Shown one piece after another: positions 44,468 to 53,225 of a DNA stretch of 64,000 nt. The position numbers and the translations under genes are program-made. The notes beneath the pieces are model-generated. The model had not been told where the DNA came from. It did no database searches and saw nothing but the letters and a program-made list of their open reading frames with translations. Numbering within the stretch: position 1 is the first letter of the stretch; every line of letters begins with the position of its first letter. Location: NCBI RefSeq assembly GCF_001274945.1, contig NZ_LILB01000009.1:186001-250000 (forward strand), in the 5' to 3' direction. Origin of the DNA: Viridibacillus arvi (GTDB taxonomy: Bacteria > Bacillota > Bacilli > Bacillales_A > Planococcaceae).

Positions 44468-45859
44468 ATGGATACTTTATTGACATTACTCAATGTTGTA
44501 GTACTTTTACTACTCATTGGTTTATTAGTTATTATGCACCGCAAAAATATATCATTTTCAAAGCGGGTATTTGCTGGACTTGGTTTAGGAATTGCATACG
44601 GTTTAATCTTACATTTTGCGTATGGAGTTGACGCACAAGTATTGGAGGATTCTGTTGGATGGTTTAGTATCATTGGCTCGGGATATGTAAAATTACTTCA
44701 AATGGTTGCAATGCCATTAGTCTTTATCTCAATACTTTCGGCGTTTACGAAAGTGATTATCGGCAAAAACTTTGGTAAAATGGCTGGACTTATTTTATTC
44801 ATATTAGTTGGCACGACGGCAGTAGCTGCGGCAGTAGGTATTACTTCAGCAGTAGGTTTTCAATTAGATGCATCGCAAATTGTACAAGGTGATGCGGAAA
44901 TGCAACGTGGTGAAGATATTACTGCGAAATCAGCAGATATAAGTGAAAAAACATTACCACAACAAATTATAGATTTGCTTCCAGCTAATCCATTTTTAGA
45001 TCTAACAGGTGCACGTTCTTCTTCAACAATTGCAGTTGTTATTTTCGCAGCGTTCCTAGGATTTGCTTATTTAGCAGTTAAGCGTCAGGACGAAAAGACA
45101 GCCGATACAATAAAAGTTGGAATTGATGCAATTTATGCACTAGTAATGGGTGTTGTGAAAATTGTTTTACGTTTAACTCCATTCGGTATTTTGGCTATTA
45201 TGGCAGCAACAGTTGCAACATCAGATTTTGGTGCAATCTACAATATGGGGAAATTCGTTATCGCTTCATATGTAGCGTTGTTCGTAATGTTCATTGTTCA
45301 CTTATTGATTGTGACTGCGTCAGGTTTAAACCCAGTTACTTATGTAAAAAAAGTAGCGCCGACATTATTATTTGCTTTCACTTCAAGATCGAGTGCAGGT
45401 ACATTACCACTTAATATTCAAACACAGACAAATCGTTTAGGTGTTTCAGAAGGGATTGCAAACTTCTCAGGTTCGTTTGGTTTGTCAATTGGTCAAAATG
45501 GTTGTGCAGGTATTTATCCAGCTATGCTTGCTGTTATGATTGCTCCAAGCGTTGGAATTAACCCACTAGAACCATCTTTCGTTTTAACATTGATTGCTGT
45601 AGTAGCAATTAGCTCATTCGGTGTGGCAGGTGTTGGCGGTGGTGCAACATTCGCTGCAATTCTCGTTTTATCAGCGATGAATTTACCAGTAGCTCTTGCA
45701 GGCGTTTTAATTTCTGTTGAGCCATTAATTGACATGGGTCGTACAGCGTTAAATGTAAATGGTTCAATGACTGCAGGTGTTGCAACTGCACGCGTGACAG
45801 GTGAATTAGATAAAGATGTTTATAACACTGAAACATCACAAGAACTAACTGAAATTTAA
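44468..45859 (+). CDS. tcyP: L-cystine uptake symporter TcyP
   Basis: A 463-residue sodium/dicarboxylate-type symporter (DAACS family) that imports cystine. The N-terminus MDTLLTLLNVVVLLLLIGLLVIMHRKNISFSKRVF closely follows B. subtilis TcyP. Core motifs are SRSSAGTLPLNIQT in hairpin 1, the NGCAGIYPAMLAVMIAP helix 7, and the PLIDMGRTALNVNGSMTAGV helix 8 region with the substrate-binding NVNG. ATG 44468 follows TAGGAGG; the open frame from 44417 has no site. In B. subtilis the gene is under CymR; no clear CymR box was identified here. Confidence 0.93.
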   Translation: MDTLLTLLNVVVLLLLIGLLVIMHRKNISFSKRVFAGLGLGIAYGLILHFAYGVDAQVLEDSVGWFSIIGSGYVKLLQMVAMPLVFISILSAFTKVIIGKNFGKMAGLILFILVGTTAVAAAVGITSAVGFQLDASQIVQGDAEMQRGEDITAKSADISEKTLPQQIIDLLPANPFLDLTGARSSSTIAVVIFAAFLGFAYLAVKRQDEKTADTIKVGIDAIYALVMGVVKIVLRLTPFGILAIMAATVATSDFGAIYNMGKFVIASYVALFVMFIVHLLIVTASGLNPVTYVKKVAPTLLFAFTSRSSAGTLPLNIQTQTNRLGVSEGIANFSGSFGLSIGQNGCAGIYPAMLAVMIAPSVGINPLEPSFVLTLIAVVAISSFGVAGVGGGATFAAILVLSAMNLPVALAGVLISVEPLIDMGRTALNVNGSMTAGVATARVTGELDKDVYNTETSQELTEI

Positions 45860-45874
45860 TGTACTTAATGAAAG

Positions 45875-45908
45875 CCTGCTCTAGTATAACTTAGAGCAGG
45901 ATTTTTTT
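45875..45908 (+). terminator. Terminator after tcyP
   Basis: CCTGCTCTA and TAGAGCAGG arms with an eight-base loop, followed by ATTTTTTT. Confidence 0.85.
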
Positions 45909-45998
45909 ACATCTAGCGACCTTGTTTAAATACATCTCTGGTCTGATATGGTATATCTTTCTTTTTGTTATAGTAAAATAAAGGAAAGAGGTGCTGTA

Positions 45999-46997
45999 AT
46001 GAAGAAAGTAATGATAAGTATATTCTTAATAGCAATAATTATAGTTTGTGGCTTTAACTACTTTAGTGGAATGAAAATGAAAAATGCGATTATCGAGAAG
46101 GAGATTGAGGTAACAGATATAGATGCGATTGAGTTGTTAAGCTCGTCGATTGACATTGAAGTCGTTGAAAGTAAAGGGGACAAAGCGGTTTTCACTATAT
46201 CAGGGAGAGCAAACCCTAATTTGGCAAAGAAAGCTTCTTTAGATGTAAAGAAAACTGATCGCACTATTGTAGCTGAAGCGAAATTTAAAAGATCATTCTC
46301 ATTTTTTAGTTTCAATAGAGGGTCAGTCCACTTAAAAGTAGCATTGCCTAAAGCTACTTATGAAAAAATATCAGTGAATACTTCGTCAGGTGATGTAGCG
46401 TATATAGATATTGCTACGAAAGGGTTAGCTATTCATACCGCTTCAGGTGATATAGCTGGGAATAATATTACTGTTGATGGTGACATAGAATTAACTACTT
46501 CTAGTGGGGATATAAGCGTCCGAGATATGCAAGCGAAGAAAGTCATAATGGATGCAACTTCAGGAGATGTTACAGGTCAAAGTATTACCGTAGATGGTGA
46601 AGCAAAATTAACTACATCTAGTGGAGATATAGGTACTCAGGATGTAAAAGCAAAGAGCATAGTAATGAATAGTACATCGGGAGAGATAGCGGCGGATTAT
46701 TTATCGGGAGATATTACAGCCAAAACTAGCTCTGGCGATATTGCCGTATTAGTAAAAACATTGAATGAAAATATAACGCTTAGTACTGCAAGTGGAGATA
46801 CAGCAGTAGTATTGAAAAACAAGGCAAATAATTTAAGTGTAGATTTCATGAGTGATTCGGGAGATGCGACAGTAATATATTCTGGTATGACTTTTAAAGA
46901 GAAAAAAGATCATCGGATTGTGGGCGAAATCGGTAACGGAAACCCGATCGTGAAATCCCGAACAAATTCAGGTGATTTTGAATTAATCGCACAATAA
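45999..46997 (+). CDS. DUF4097 family beta-helix repeat protein
   Basis: A 332-residue protein with one N-terminal membrane helix (residues 4-20, MKKVMISIFLIAIIIV...) and an external beta-rich region. Ten T-S-S-G-D-like turns (for example TSSGDVA, TASGDIA, TSSGDIS, TSGDVT, TSSGDIG, TSGEIA, TASGDTA, NSGDFE) recur about every 20 residues between residues 127 and 330, typical of DUF4097 solenoids. Similar proteins include LiaG, which is linked to cell-envelope stress systems. No two-component system is next to it here. ATG 45999 follows GGAAAGAGGTGC. Repeated units are also visible in the DNA near 46470 and 46590. Confidence 0.85.
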   Translation: MKKVMISIFLIAIIIVCGFNYFSGMKMKNAIIEKEIEVTDIDAIELLSSSIDIEVVESKGDKAVFTISGRANPNLAKKASLDVKKTDRTIVAEAKFKRSFSFFSFNRGSVHLKVALPKATYEKISVNTSSGDVAYIDIATKGLAIHTASGDIAGNNITVDGDIELTTSSGDISVRDMQAKKVIMDATSGDVTGQSITVDGEAKLTTSSGDIGTQDVKAKSIVMNSTSGEIAADYLSGDITAKTSSGDIAVLVKTLNENITLSTASGDTAVVLKNKANNLSVDFMSDSGDATVIYSGMTFKEKKDHRIVGEIGNGNPIVKSRTNSGDFELIAQ

Positions 46998-47151
46998 TAT
47001 AAAATGGGAAATTACCTCCTTTTTTTCGTAGCCATTTAGCTATAAAATGAAAGTAGTAGAAAATATTCCTGTTTTGTAATTAATAGTATTAATATGGAAA
47101 CTTCTATTTAAACATTTCGTTATTATAGTAAAACGTTAAAGGGGCTTTTCT

Positions 47152-48723
47152 ATGTATTGGTGTAAAATTGCGCAAACAGAACATGAATTTGATGAAATCG
47201 CCAAACTTAACTACGAAACATTCGTAGAAGAAATTCCTCAGCATGAGCCAAACCCTAGCGGTCGACGAGTGGATGCTTTTCATCATGAAAATATGTACTT
47301 AGTTGTACTGAAGGATGAAGAGCTCGTCGGTATGGTTGCTTTTCGAGATGTTCGACCTTTCTCTTTAGATAAAAAGATTGGTCCAGTGGAAAAGTTATTA
47401 CCTGCAGATGCTTTATTAGGGAAGCTTTGTGAGGTGCGATTGTTAGCTGTTAAGAAGGAGCATCGAAATGGACGTGTCTTTTTTATGCTGACACGAGCTC
47501 TAATCGACTATGCTTATGAAAATGGCTATGGCGCTGCAGTTATCTCTGGTACTGTGCGCGAAGAAAAATTGTATATGCAAATGGGCTTTGAGGCATTTTC
47601 GGAGCCGGTTGGGGCAAATGATGCAAAATTTATCCCGATGGTGTTAACGACTGAGCGCTATGAGAAATCGTTAGCAGGTCGTTTTAAGCAACGACGTTAT
47701 TCCTTTTATCCAGGACCAGTACAAATGACAGATGCTATTCAAGCACCCTTACTAAAGACGCCAGTATCTCATCGTTCCTATTCTTTTTCTAGAACGATAG
47801 GACAGGTGCGTAGTAAATTGGAAGTATTAAGTGGAGCACGTTATGCACACTTGCTGTTAGGAAGCGGTACATTGGCGAATGAGGCAATGATTGCACAGCT
47901 TACCAAACTCTCTGGAAGAGGATTAATTGTTACGAACGGTGCCTTTGGTGAGCGCTTGCAAAAGCAAGCAGAGCGTTGGCATTTAGAACATGATTGGTTA
48001 CGTTATGATTGGGGCCAATCTTTTAACGAAGCGGAATTAGAAAGTATTTTAAAACAGTCTGATTTTGAGTGGCTATTAATGGCTCATGGTGAAACATCTA
48101 CTGGAATGTTAAATAATCTAGAGATGGTACAAAATTTATGCGAGACATATAATGTGAAACTTTGTATGGATTGTGTAAGTTCTTTTGGGACATATCGCTT
48201 TTCAATGGAGAAAGTATTTATAGCAACAGCGGTTAGTGGTAAGGCAGTCGGCACGATGAGTGGTATTGCCGTAGTATTTTCAAATCATGTTATTGCAAAA
48301 AGTGAGCAACTTCCATCGTATATTGATTTAGGCAATTATTCTAATCATAATATTCCATTTACTTATCCAGCGCAGTTGATGGAGAGTTTTAACAACGCGC
48401 TATTAGCCTATACTGAAGGAAATCGCTACGACTTATTGCAAACACGATATAAAAAATTACAACAGGCAGCTATAGATGGTGACTTCATTTTCTTAACAAC
48501 TGAAGGCTATCCAATGATCGTTACATTGAAAGCAGATGAATCTTTAACGAGTATGGCGGATGCTGCAGCGATGAATGGTTTCCATTTACACTACGAAAGT
48601 GCTTATTTAAAAGAGCGTGGATGGGTGCAAATTTCAATCATCCAACCTGACTTTGATGATGCATGGGAACGCTTTAAGAAATGGTATAGTAAGTATAAGG
48701 AATACAGAAAACTTAAATGTTGA
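47152..48723 (+). CDS. Fusion of GNAT acyltransferase and class V aminotransferase
   Basis: A 523-residue bifunctional protein. Residues about 1-175 form a GNAT domain of the N-acyl amino acid/autoinducer synthase-like type (NYETFVEEIPQHEPNPSGRR, ELVGMVAFRDVRPFSLD, CEVRLLAVKKEHRNGRVFFMLTR). Residues about 185-520 are a fold-type I PLP enzyme of aminotransferase class V: YSFYPGPVQMTD, LLGSGTLANEAMIAQL, MDCVSSFGTYRF with the PLP aspartate, and TAVSGKAVGTMSGIAVVFS with the likely Schiff-base lysine. I do not know a characterised enzyme with this combination; it may aminate and acylate the same product. ATG 47152 follows AAAGGGGC. It is monocistronic. Confidence 0.85.
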   Translation: MYWCKIAQTEHEFDEIAKLNYETFVEEIPQHEPNPSGRRVDAFHHENMYLVVLKDEELVGMVAFRDVRPFSLDKKIGPVEKLLPADALLGKLCEVRLLAVKKEHRNGRVFFMLTRALIDYAYENGYGAAVISGTVREEKLYMQMGFEAFSEPVGANDAKFIPMVLTTERYEKSLAGRFKQRRYSFYPGPVQMTDAIQAPLLKTPVSHRSYSFSRTIGQVRSKLEVLSGARYAHLLLGSGTLANEAMIAQLTKLSGRGLIVTNGAFGERLQKQAERWHLEHDWLRYDWGQSFNEAELESILKQSDFEWLLMAHGETSTGMLNNLEMVQNLCETYNVKLCMDCVSSFGTYRFSMEKVFIATAVSGKAVGTMSGIAVVFSNHVIAKSEQLPSYIDLGNYSNHNIPFTYPAQLMESFNNALLAYTEGNRYDLLQTRYKKLQQAAIDGDFIFLTTEGYPMIVTLKADESLTSMADAAAMNGFHLHYESAYLKERGWVQISIIQPDFDDAWERFKKWYSKYKEYRKLKC

Positions 48724-48753
48724 ATAGGCTAGTTGGACTGTTAAAACTAGAAC

Positions 48754-48796
48754 GCAAAAAAGCAGATGGCGCTAACGCCCATCTGCTTTCTTTTTT
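48754..48796. terminator. Bidirectional terminator between the fusion gene and the XRE regulator
   Basis: AAAGCAGATGG and CCATCTGCTTT arms around a GCGCTAACGC apex that pairs further, with A-rich left and T-rich right flanks. Confidence 0.82.
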
Positions 48797-50004
48797 AGCT
48801 TTTCATATGTGTCATTAATAAATTGCTTATAGGGTGTATCGATTAGTGGCTTAACTAAATCTACACCGATTTTAGCTTCTTCTAATGCTTTCGCTAATTG
48901 TCCTTGTTGCTCATAGCATAAAGCTTTATAAGCATATAATTCGTATTGGATAGATAAATCGTAAGGGTGATGTATGAACTCAGAGAACTCACCAATCTGG
49001 TTGAATATTTCGAGCGCGTCTTTAAAACGCTTCATACCGAATAATGATTTGCCTTTTTCAAGATAATAAAAGTACAACGGCATGTTCGTTTCGCTTGTAT
49101 CTAAGTCTTTAAATTGCTCCGCAAGTTCATTTCCTTTTTCATAATCTTTAATAAAGGTGTTATAGTAATGAGCTTTTATCGAAAGGTAAAGTCTTTTTGT
49201 CGGAACATCCTCTGTAAAATCAGCATATTGTTCCAGCTTTTTAAAATAATATTGCAAGTCCTGTTCATTGTAATCCATCATTGCTTTGACTGCTGCTAAT
49301 CGATAGAGATCGTCGATACGGTAGAAAATGCGCTTTTCTTTCGATAGTTTTATTGCTTCATTCGTTACTACAAAGCCTTCATCAGCCATGCCGACAGCTA
49401 AATATTCAACTGCTACCATATAAAGTAGATCGAGACTAGTTAGTTCATCAATGACATAGTAATTTAATTCCACTTCTTTTTTCACTGTTAGTAATATATC
49501 CAGCGCCTTTTTATAATTATGTTTAATGAATTCAGTAGACGATTTTAATATATAGGCACGAAGCCAGTCATTCATCAAGTTCATTTTCTTAAACATTTTT
49601 ATAGCACGTTCTAGTGGTTCTTCCCAATCGACCTTATCTATATCATATTTTGAATTAGAATAGAGCACTAATAGTTGTCCAGCCTCGTAGCTAACAGGGA
49701 GGCGTTCTAAATAAGGTTCAATAAGTTTCATTCTTTCGCGTTGTTGCTCATTGGAATGGATTATCACTTTTTTCACTGTCTCGAGCAGTTCACGCAATTC
49801 AGAAGTACTTACTTCCTCCAATAATTCACTTACTTCAATGCCAAGCTGTTCTGCAATATATGCCAAGCTATCCATAGAAGGATTAGCTTTATCATTTTCA
49901 ATTAGACTGAGCATACCTTTTGTTAAACGGTCGCCTGCTAGCTCTGCTAATGTTAGCTTTCGCTCTTTGCGGATTTTGCGTATACGCATTCCAAGAGTCT
50001 CCAT
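48772..50004 (-). CDS. XRE family regulator with C-terminal TPR domain (Rgg/PlcR-like plan)
   Basis: A 410-residue regulator. Residues 5-62 are a Cro/CI-type HTH (MRIRKIRKERKLTLAELAGDRLTKGMLSLIENDKANPSMDSL in the sequence, with the recognition helix around TKGMLSLIE). The rest is a string of helical hairpins of TPR character, such as NYKKALDILLTVKKEVE, MKRFKDALEIFNQIGEF and GQLAKALEEAKIGVDLV, the same layout as peptide-responsive RRNPP regulators. No peptide gene was found next to it. The minus-strand ATG follows GAGGTGTCTGT. It is divergent from an MFS exporter, with three strong palindromes between, so it is probably its regulator. Confidence 0.85.
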   Translation of the reverse strand: METLGMRIRKIRKERKLTLAELAGDRLTKGMLSLIENDKANPSMDSLAYIAEQLGIEVSELLEEVSTSELRELLETVKKVIIHSNEQQRERMKLIEPYLERLPVSYEAGQLLVLYSNSKYDIDKVDWEEPLERAIKMFKKMNLMNDWLRAYILKSSTEFIKHNYKKALDILLTVKKEVELNYYVIDELTSLDLLYMVAVEYLAVGMADEGFVVTNEAIKLSKEKRIFYRIDDLYRLAAVKAMMDYNEQDLQYYFKKLEQYADFTEDVPTKRLYLSIKAHYYNTFIKDYEKGNELAEQFKDLDTSETNMPLYFYYLEKGKSLFGMKRFKDALEIFNQIGEFSEFIHHPYDLSIQYELYAYKALCYEQQGQLAKALEEAKIGVDLVKPLIDTPYKQFINDTYEKLKKKADGR

Positions 50005-50038
50005 ACAGACACCTCACTACTTTTTATTTTTTAAATTA

Positions 50039-50055
50039 GTTTAATTATATTAAAC
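50039..50055. promoter_or_regulatory. Palindrome 1 (GTTTAAT-N3-ATTAAAC) before the XRE gene
   Basis: GTTTAATTATATTAAAC is a perfect interrupted palindrome, 35 bases upstream of the XRE regulator start, placed for autoregulation. Confidence 0.65.
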
Positions 50056-50093
50056 TTTAGCTTGCAAAGGAAGTCAAGTACATGGTATTATTT

Positions 50094-50110
50094 GTTTAAT
50101 CAAATTAAAC
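50094..50110. promoter_or_regulatory. Palindrome 2 (GTTTAAT-N3-ATTAAAC) before the MFS gene
   Basis: GTTTAATCAAATTAAAC repeats the same seven-base arms, 55 bases after palindrome 1 and 37 bases before the MFS start. Confidence 0.65.
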
Positions 50111-50111
50111 A

Positions 50112-50128
50112 TTTTAATTAAATTAAAC
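50112..50128. promoter_or_regulatory. Palindrome 3 (TTTTAAT-N3-ATTAAAC) before the MFS gene
   Basis: Same arms with one end mismatch, exactly 18 bases after palindrome 2 and directly before the MFS ribosome site. Confidence 0.55.
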
Positions 50129-50146
50129 TGAAGGTGGAGATGGCAA

Positions 50147-51451
50147 TTGGATGAAGCTTTAAAGTTAAAAAAAGCGACTTATCATTTATGGACTTTTACA
50201 ATTAGTAAAATGATTTCTTCATTGGGTTCAAATGTATTAGGATTTGGTATTAGTTTATATATTTTAGCAATGACGGGATCAGCGACTTCTTTTGCTGTAA
50301 ATATGATTTGTTCTATTATTCCAAGAACTTTGTTAGCACCAATTGCAGGTATGATGGCAGACAAATATTCGAAAAAACCTATCATATTAATTGCACAAGC
50401 TTGTACCGTATTAACTATGGGTGGACTCCTTACGTATTCATCTATATTCGGAATGTCAGTAACAGCAATCTATATTACAACAGCAATTTATTCAATTACT
50501 TCAACTTTTATAGGTATTACATTTTCTTCTTCAATTGCAAGTTTAGTTGATGGAGAACGTTTACAAAAAGCGACCTCATTTAACCAAGCTTCATTATCTG
50601 TAGCGGCCATTGGTGGTCCTGCTCTTGGTGGTATGATGTATGGTTTTGTTTCGATAGAAGTATTCTTAATAATTCATATGGCTGCATACGCTACAGCTTT
50701 TTTACTCGAAGCAACAATGGATTTTAAATTGTATTCAAAAAAAGAAGATAAAAGTGAAGGCGATAAAGAAAGCTTTTTACAAAGTTTTAAAGAAGGATAT
50801 AGATATTTAAAAACAAAGCGTGTCGTCTCAATTATTATTTGGGTTGCTTTATGGATTAATTTTTTCTTTGCAGCTTTGAACGTAGGTGGAACTTATGTGT
50901 TAGTTCAATTATTACATGTGAATTCACGACATATTGGAATTATTGAGGCATCAGGAGCAGTTGGGATGCTTGTAGCGTCTATTTATTTCGCGACAAGAAA
51001 GCAAGTGAAATATCCGTTGTTATTTTCAAAACGCTCTATATTGCTAATGGCCATATCATTAGGTTTAATGACTATTCCACTTTGGATAGATTTCCCGTAT
51101 ATTGGGATAGTTATTTTTTATATAACTATTTTTATAAGCTTTTCTGTATTTGGTGTATTTACGAATACACCAATTGGCGTCATGATGCAAACCGAAGTAG
51201 AGGAAGAATATCGTGGGAGAGTATTCGGTATTCTTGAAACAATGGCGATGGCTATGATGCCACTTGGAACAATGCTGTTTGGTGTATTATTTGATAAATT
51301 CCCTGCACAGTGGATCTTGCTTGGCTCAAGTAGTTTCCTTATTGTCATAACGCTTTATATGCTAAGATCCTCAGTACTAAAAGTGGCTTATCCGGAATTA
51401 GCAAAAGAAACAAAGTCATTTAAATTGACAGAAAAAATCCAGCAACCGTAA
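50147..51451 (+). CDS. MFS transporter (MFS_3/multidrug exporter-like)
   Basis: A 434-residue twelve-helix transporter of the branch that includes enterobactin exporter-like and macrolide efflux MFS proteins. It opens with TYHLWTFTISKMISSLGSNVLGFGISLYIL, has the MADKYSKKPII loop motif near residue 72, a central charged loop (SKKEDKSEGDKE), and FTNTPIGVMMQTEVEEEYRGRVFG near residue 345, a typical signature. TTG 50147 follows GGTGGAG at seven bases. The substrate is unknown; the divergent XRE/TPR regulator and three palindromes suggest induced expression. Confidence 0.87.
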   Translation: MDEALKLKKATYHLWTFTISKMISSLGSNVLGFGISLYILAMTGSATSFAVNMICSIIPRTLLAPIAGMMADKYSKKPIILIAQACTVLTMGGLLTYSSIFGMSVTAIYITTAIYSITSTFIGITFSSSIASLVDGERLQKATSFNQASLSVAAIGGPALGGMMYGFVSIEVFLIIHMAAYATAFLLEATMDFKLYSKKEDKSEGDKESFLQSFKEGYRYLKTKRVVSIIIWVALWINFFFAALNVGGTYVLVQLLHVNSRHIGIIEASGAVGMLVASIYFATRKQVKYPLLFSKRSILLMAISLGLMTIPLWIDFPYIGIVIFYITIFISFSVFGVFTNTPIGVMMQTEVEEEYRGRVFGILETMAMAMMPLGTMLFGVLFDKFPAQWILLGSSSFLIVITLYMLRSSVLKVAYPELAKETKSFKLTEKIQQP

Positions 51452-51466
51452 TGGCTGCTGGATTTT
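51434..51466. terminator. Bidirectional terminator between two convergent MFS genes
   Basis: AAAATCCAGCA and TGCTGGATTTT perfect arms; the stop codon of the plus-strand gene lies in the loop. Confidence 0.82.
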
Positions 51467-51471
51467 CACTT

Positions 51472-52635
51472 TTATTCTGAAATGCGTAATGTTTTTTTAG
51501 TTGATTTGAATAGTAGGATGACTAGAATACTTACTACCGCGAGTGATGCAGAAATAAAATATGTCGAGTTTGCTTGCATAGTGAATACCCAAGTGAAGAA
51601 TAGTGGGCCGATAATACGTCCCATATTATCCATTGAATATGTTATGCCAGCTGCTGTTCCGTATTTACCGCCAGATTCTTTTGATGTTAACGAAACTGTT
51701 AATGTTCTTGCTAAAGCATTACCTGCTGTGAAGACACATAACGCAAATCCTGCGAAAGCGAGACTTGTTGTAAAAGGGAATAGTAATAAACCGCATGCTG
51801 TAATAATTTGAGCAATCATTAACCATTTTGCTTCAGACCCGTCTTTAATTCGACGAACAAGACCACCTTGGACTAAGAAATCTACAAAGCCACTAAATAA
51901 GAATAGTGATCCAAGTTGAGCTGAAGTGATGTTGATTTTATCCATTTGGAATAATTGGAGAGTCGACTCAACACCCGCAAGTAAAAAGGTTACAACGAAT
52001 GAAAATAGGAATAAATAGCGCACTCGATATTTGAAAAGGGTAGAAGCACCTTTTGGAACAATTGCGCGTTTATTCGCTTCGCCAAGTCGCTCAGGTTCTA
52101 CTAATACGACGCTTGCATAAATGAATAATAGGAAGATTAAAATGGCTGAGGCTGTAAATGGTAAGCTCAGGCTATAATGACCAAGTAATCCGCCAATAGC
52201 TGGGCCGAAGATGAAACCTAAACCGATTGACATCCCCATGAAGCCCATGTACTTATTGCGATTTTCCTCTGTAGACATGTCACCTATAAAACCTGTGACA
52301 GCCGTATAAAGTGCTCCGGAGAATAGCCCCCCGACAACACGGGAAACGTAGAGCATTGTAAGTGAATCGATAAAGAGTGAAATTAATAAGAAACTTGTGC
52401 AGAAACCAAGAAGCCCCACTAAAATTAATTTTTTACGACCCATTTTATCTGATAATATACCCCAAAGAGGCGCTGTGAAGAAGCTTGCTAAAGAATAAAC
52501 TGTTAATAATCCACCTACATGCATTTTGTTAAAGCCTTGTTGTACTACAACCTCAGGCAAAATTGGAATGATTAACCCGAATCCTAAATAAACAAAAAAC
52601 TGTACGGACATTAATAATAGGATGGATTTTTTCAT
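51472..52635 (-). CDS. MFS transporter (DHA1 drug:H+ antiporter-like)
   Basis: A 387-residue twelve-helix exporter. Family motifs are LWGILSDKMGRKKLILVG near residue 60 (motif A), YVSRVVGGLFSGALYTAV (motif B) and FGPAIGGLLGHYS near residue 145 (motif C of antiporters), placing it with TetA/NorA-type multidrug efflux proteins. The start is ATG 52635, preceded by GCAGGGATTAT; the open frame goes on upstream to 52698 without a ribosome site. Substrate unknown. Confidence 0.87.
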   Translation of the reverse strand: MKKSILLLMSVQFFVYLGFGLIIPILPEVVVQQGFNKMHVGGLLTVYSLASFFTAPLWGILSDKMGRKKLILVGLLGFCTSFLLISLFIDSLTMLYVSRVVGGLFSGALYTAVTGFIGDMSTEENRNKYMGFMGMSIGLGFIFGPAIGGLLGHYSLSLPFTASAILIFLLFIYASVVLVEPERLGEANKRAIVPKGASTLFKYRVRYLFLFSFVVTFLLAGVESTLQLFQMDKINITSAQLGSLFLFSGFVDFLVQGGLVRRIKDGSEAKWLMIAQIITACGLLLFPFTTSLAFAGFALCVFTAGNALARTLTVSLTSKESGGKYGTAAGITYSMDNMGRIIGPLFFTWVFTMQANSTYFISASLAVVSILVILLFKSTKKTLRISE

Positions 52636-52921
52636 ATAATCCCTGCTTTCTATAAACATAAGTATGTTCATTTTAACGCTGTGTAAATTTAGAAACAACT
52701 AAGAGATAAAATAAAGAAGCGTTTGATTGTATCGAATTGAACGCTCCTTATACTCAATCTATAGTTTTTCTGGTTGTAGTATGAAGGATTTAATGCGACA
52801 ACCATCGTGACGCGATGACCTTTTGAGGTTGCACAATTTCCTTTTTATCATAATGTGATAAGACTGAGTAATTTGTGACAGCTTGTGGGTGTATGAATAA
52901 AAAAATTTTTTCGTGAACATA
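52636..52921. other. Intergenic region with several inverted repeats, no gene seen
   Basis: About 290 bases before the MFS gene. GGTTGT (52772-52777) can pair with ACAACC (52798-52803); CATCG (52803-52807) with CGATG (52813-52817); and ACAACC or GCGACAACC alternatively with GGTTGC (52827-52832). TTATCA-N5-TGATAA (52845-52861) is a separate perfect palindrome. It may contain the MFS promoter and an operator or a structured leader. Confidence 0.4.
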
Positions 52922-52952
52922 AAAAACAACTGCTAGGAGCAGTTGTTTTTTT
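52922..52952. terminator. Bidirectional terminator downstream of copZ
   Basis: AACAACTGCT and AGCAGTTGTT perfect arms with an AGG loop, A-run on the left and T-run on the right. Confidence 0.88.
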
Positions 52953-52985
52953 ATGTTTAAAAATTATTGAGATAAAAGTTTTCTG

Positions 52986-53213
52986 TTAAGAAGGAACTAC
53001 TAAGCCCTTAACGGCATATCCTGCCTCTTCAATTGCTTGTGAAATGTCTGTTTTATCCAATTTTGAATTATCATAAGCTACATCTACTGTGCTTTCTTGA
53101 AGGTTTACTGATACAGTAGCTACACCTGTAAGTGCACTAACGTCAGTTTCAATAGCTTTTACACAGTGACCACAAGACATACCTTCTACTTTTAATTGAA
53201 TTGTTTCTGCCAT
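52986..53213 (-). CDS. copZ: Copper chaperone CopZ
   Basis: A 75-residue heavy-metal-associated domain that carries Cu(I) in the cytosol and delivers it to a copper ATPase or to CsoR. The MxCxxC motif is present as GMSCGHCVKAI near residues 10-20, with the usual second half VDVAYDNSKLDKTDISQAIEEAGYAV. ATG 53213 lies eight bases after AAGGAG; the GTG at 53222 is within that region. It follows csoR by 12 bases in one operon. The expected copA ATPase gene is not downstream: a terminator and an unrelated MFS gene follow. Confidence 0.95.
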   Translation of the reverse strand: MAETIQLKVEGMSCGHCVKAIETDVSALTGVATVSVNLQESTVDVAYDNSKLDKTDISQAIEEAGYAVKGLVVPS

Positions 53214-53225
53214 ATCAAACACTCC

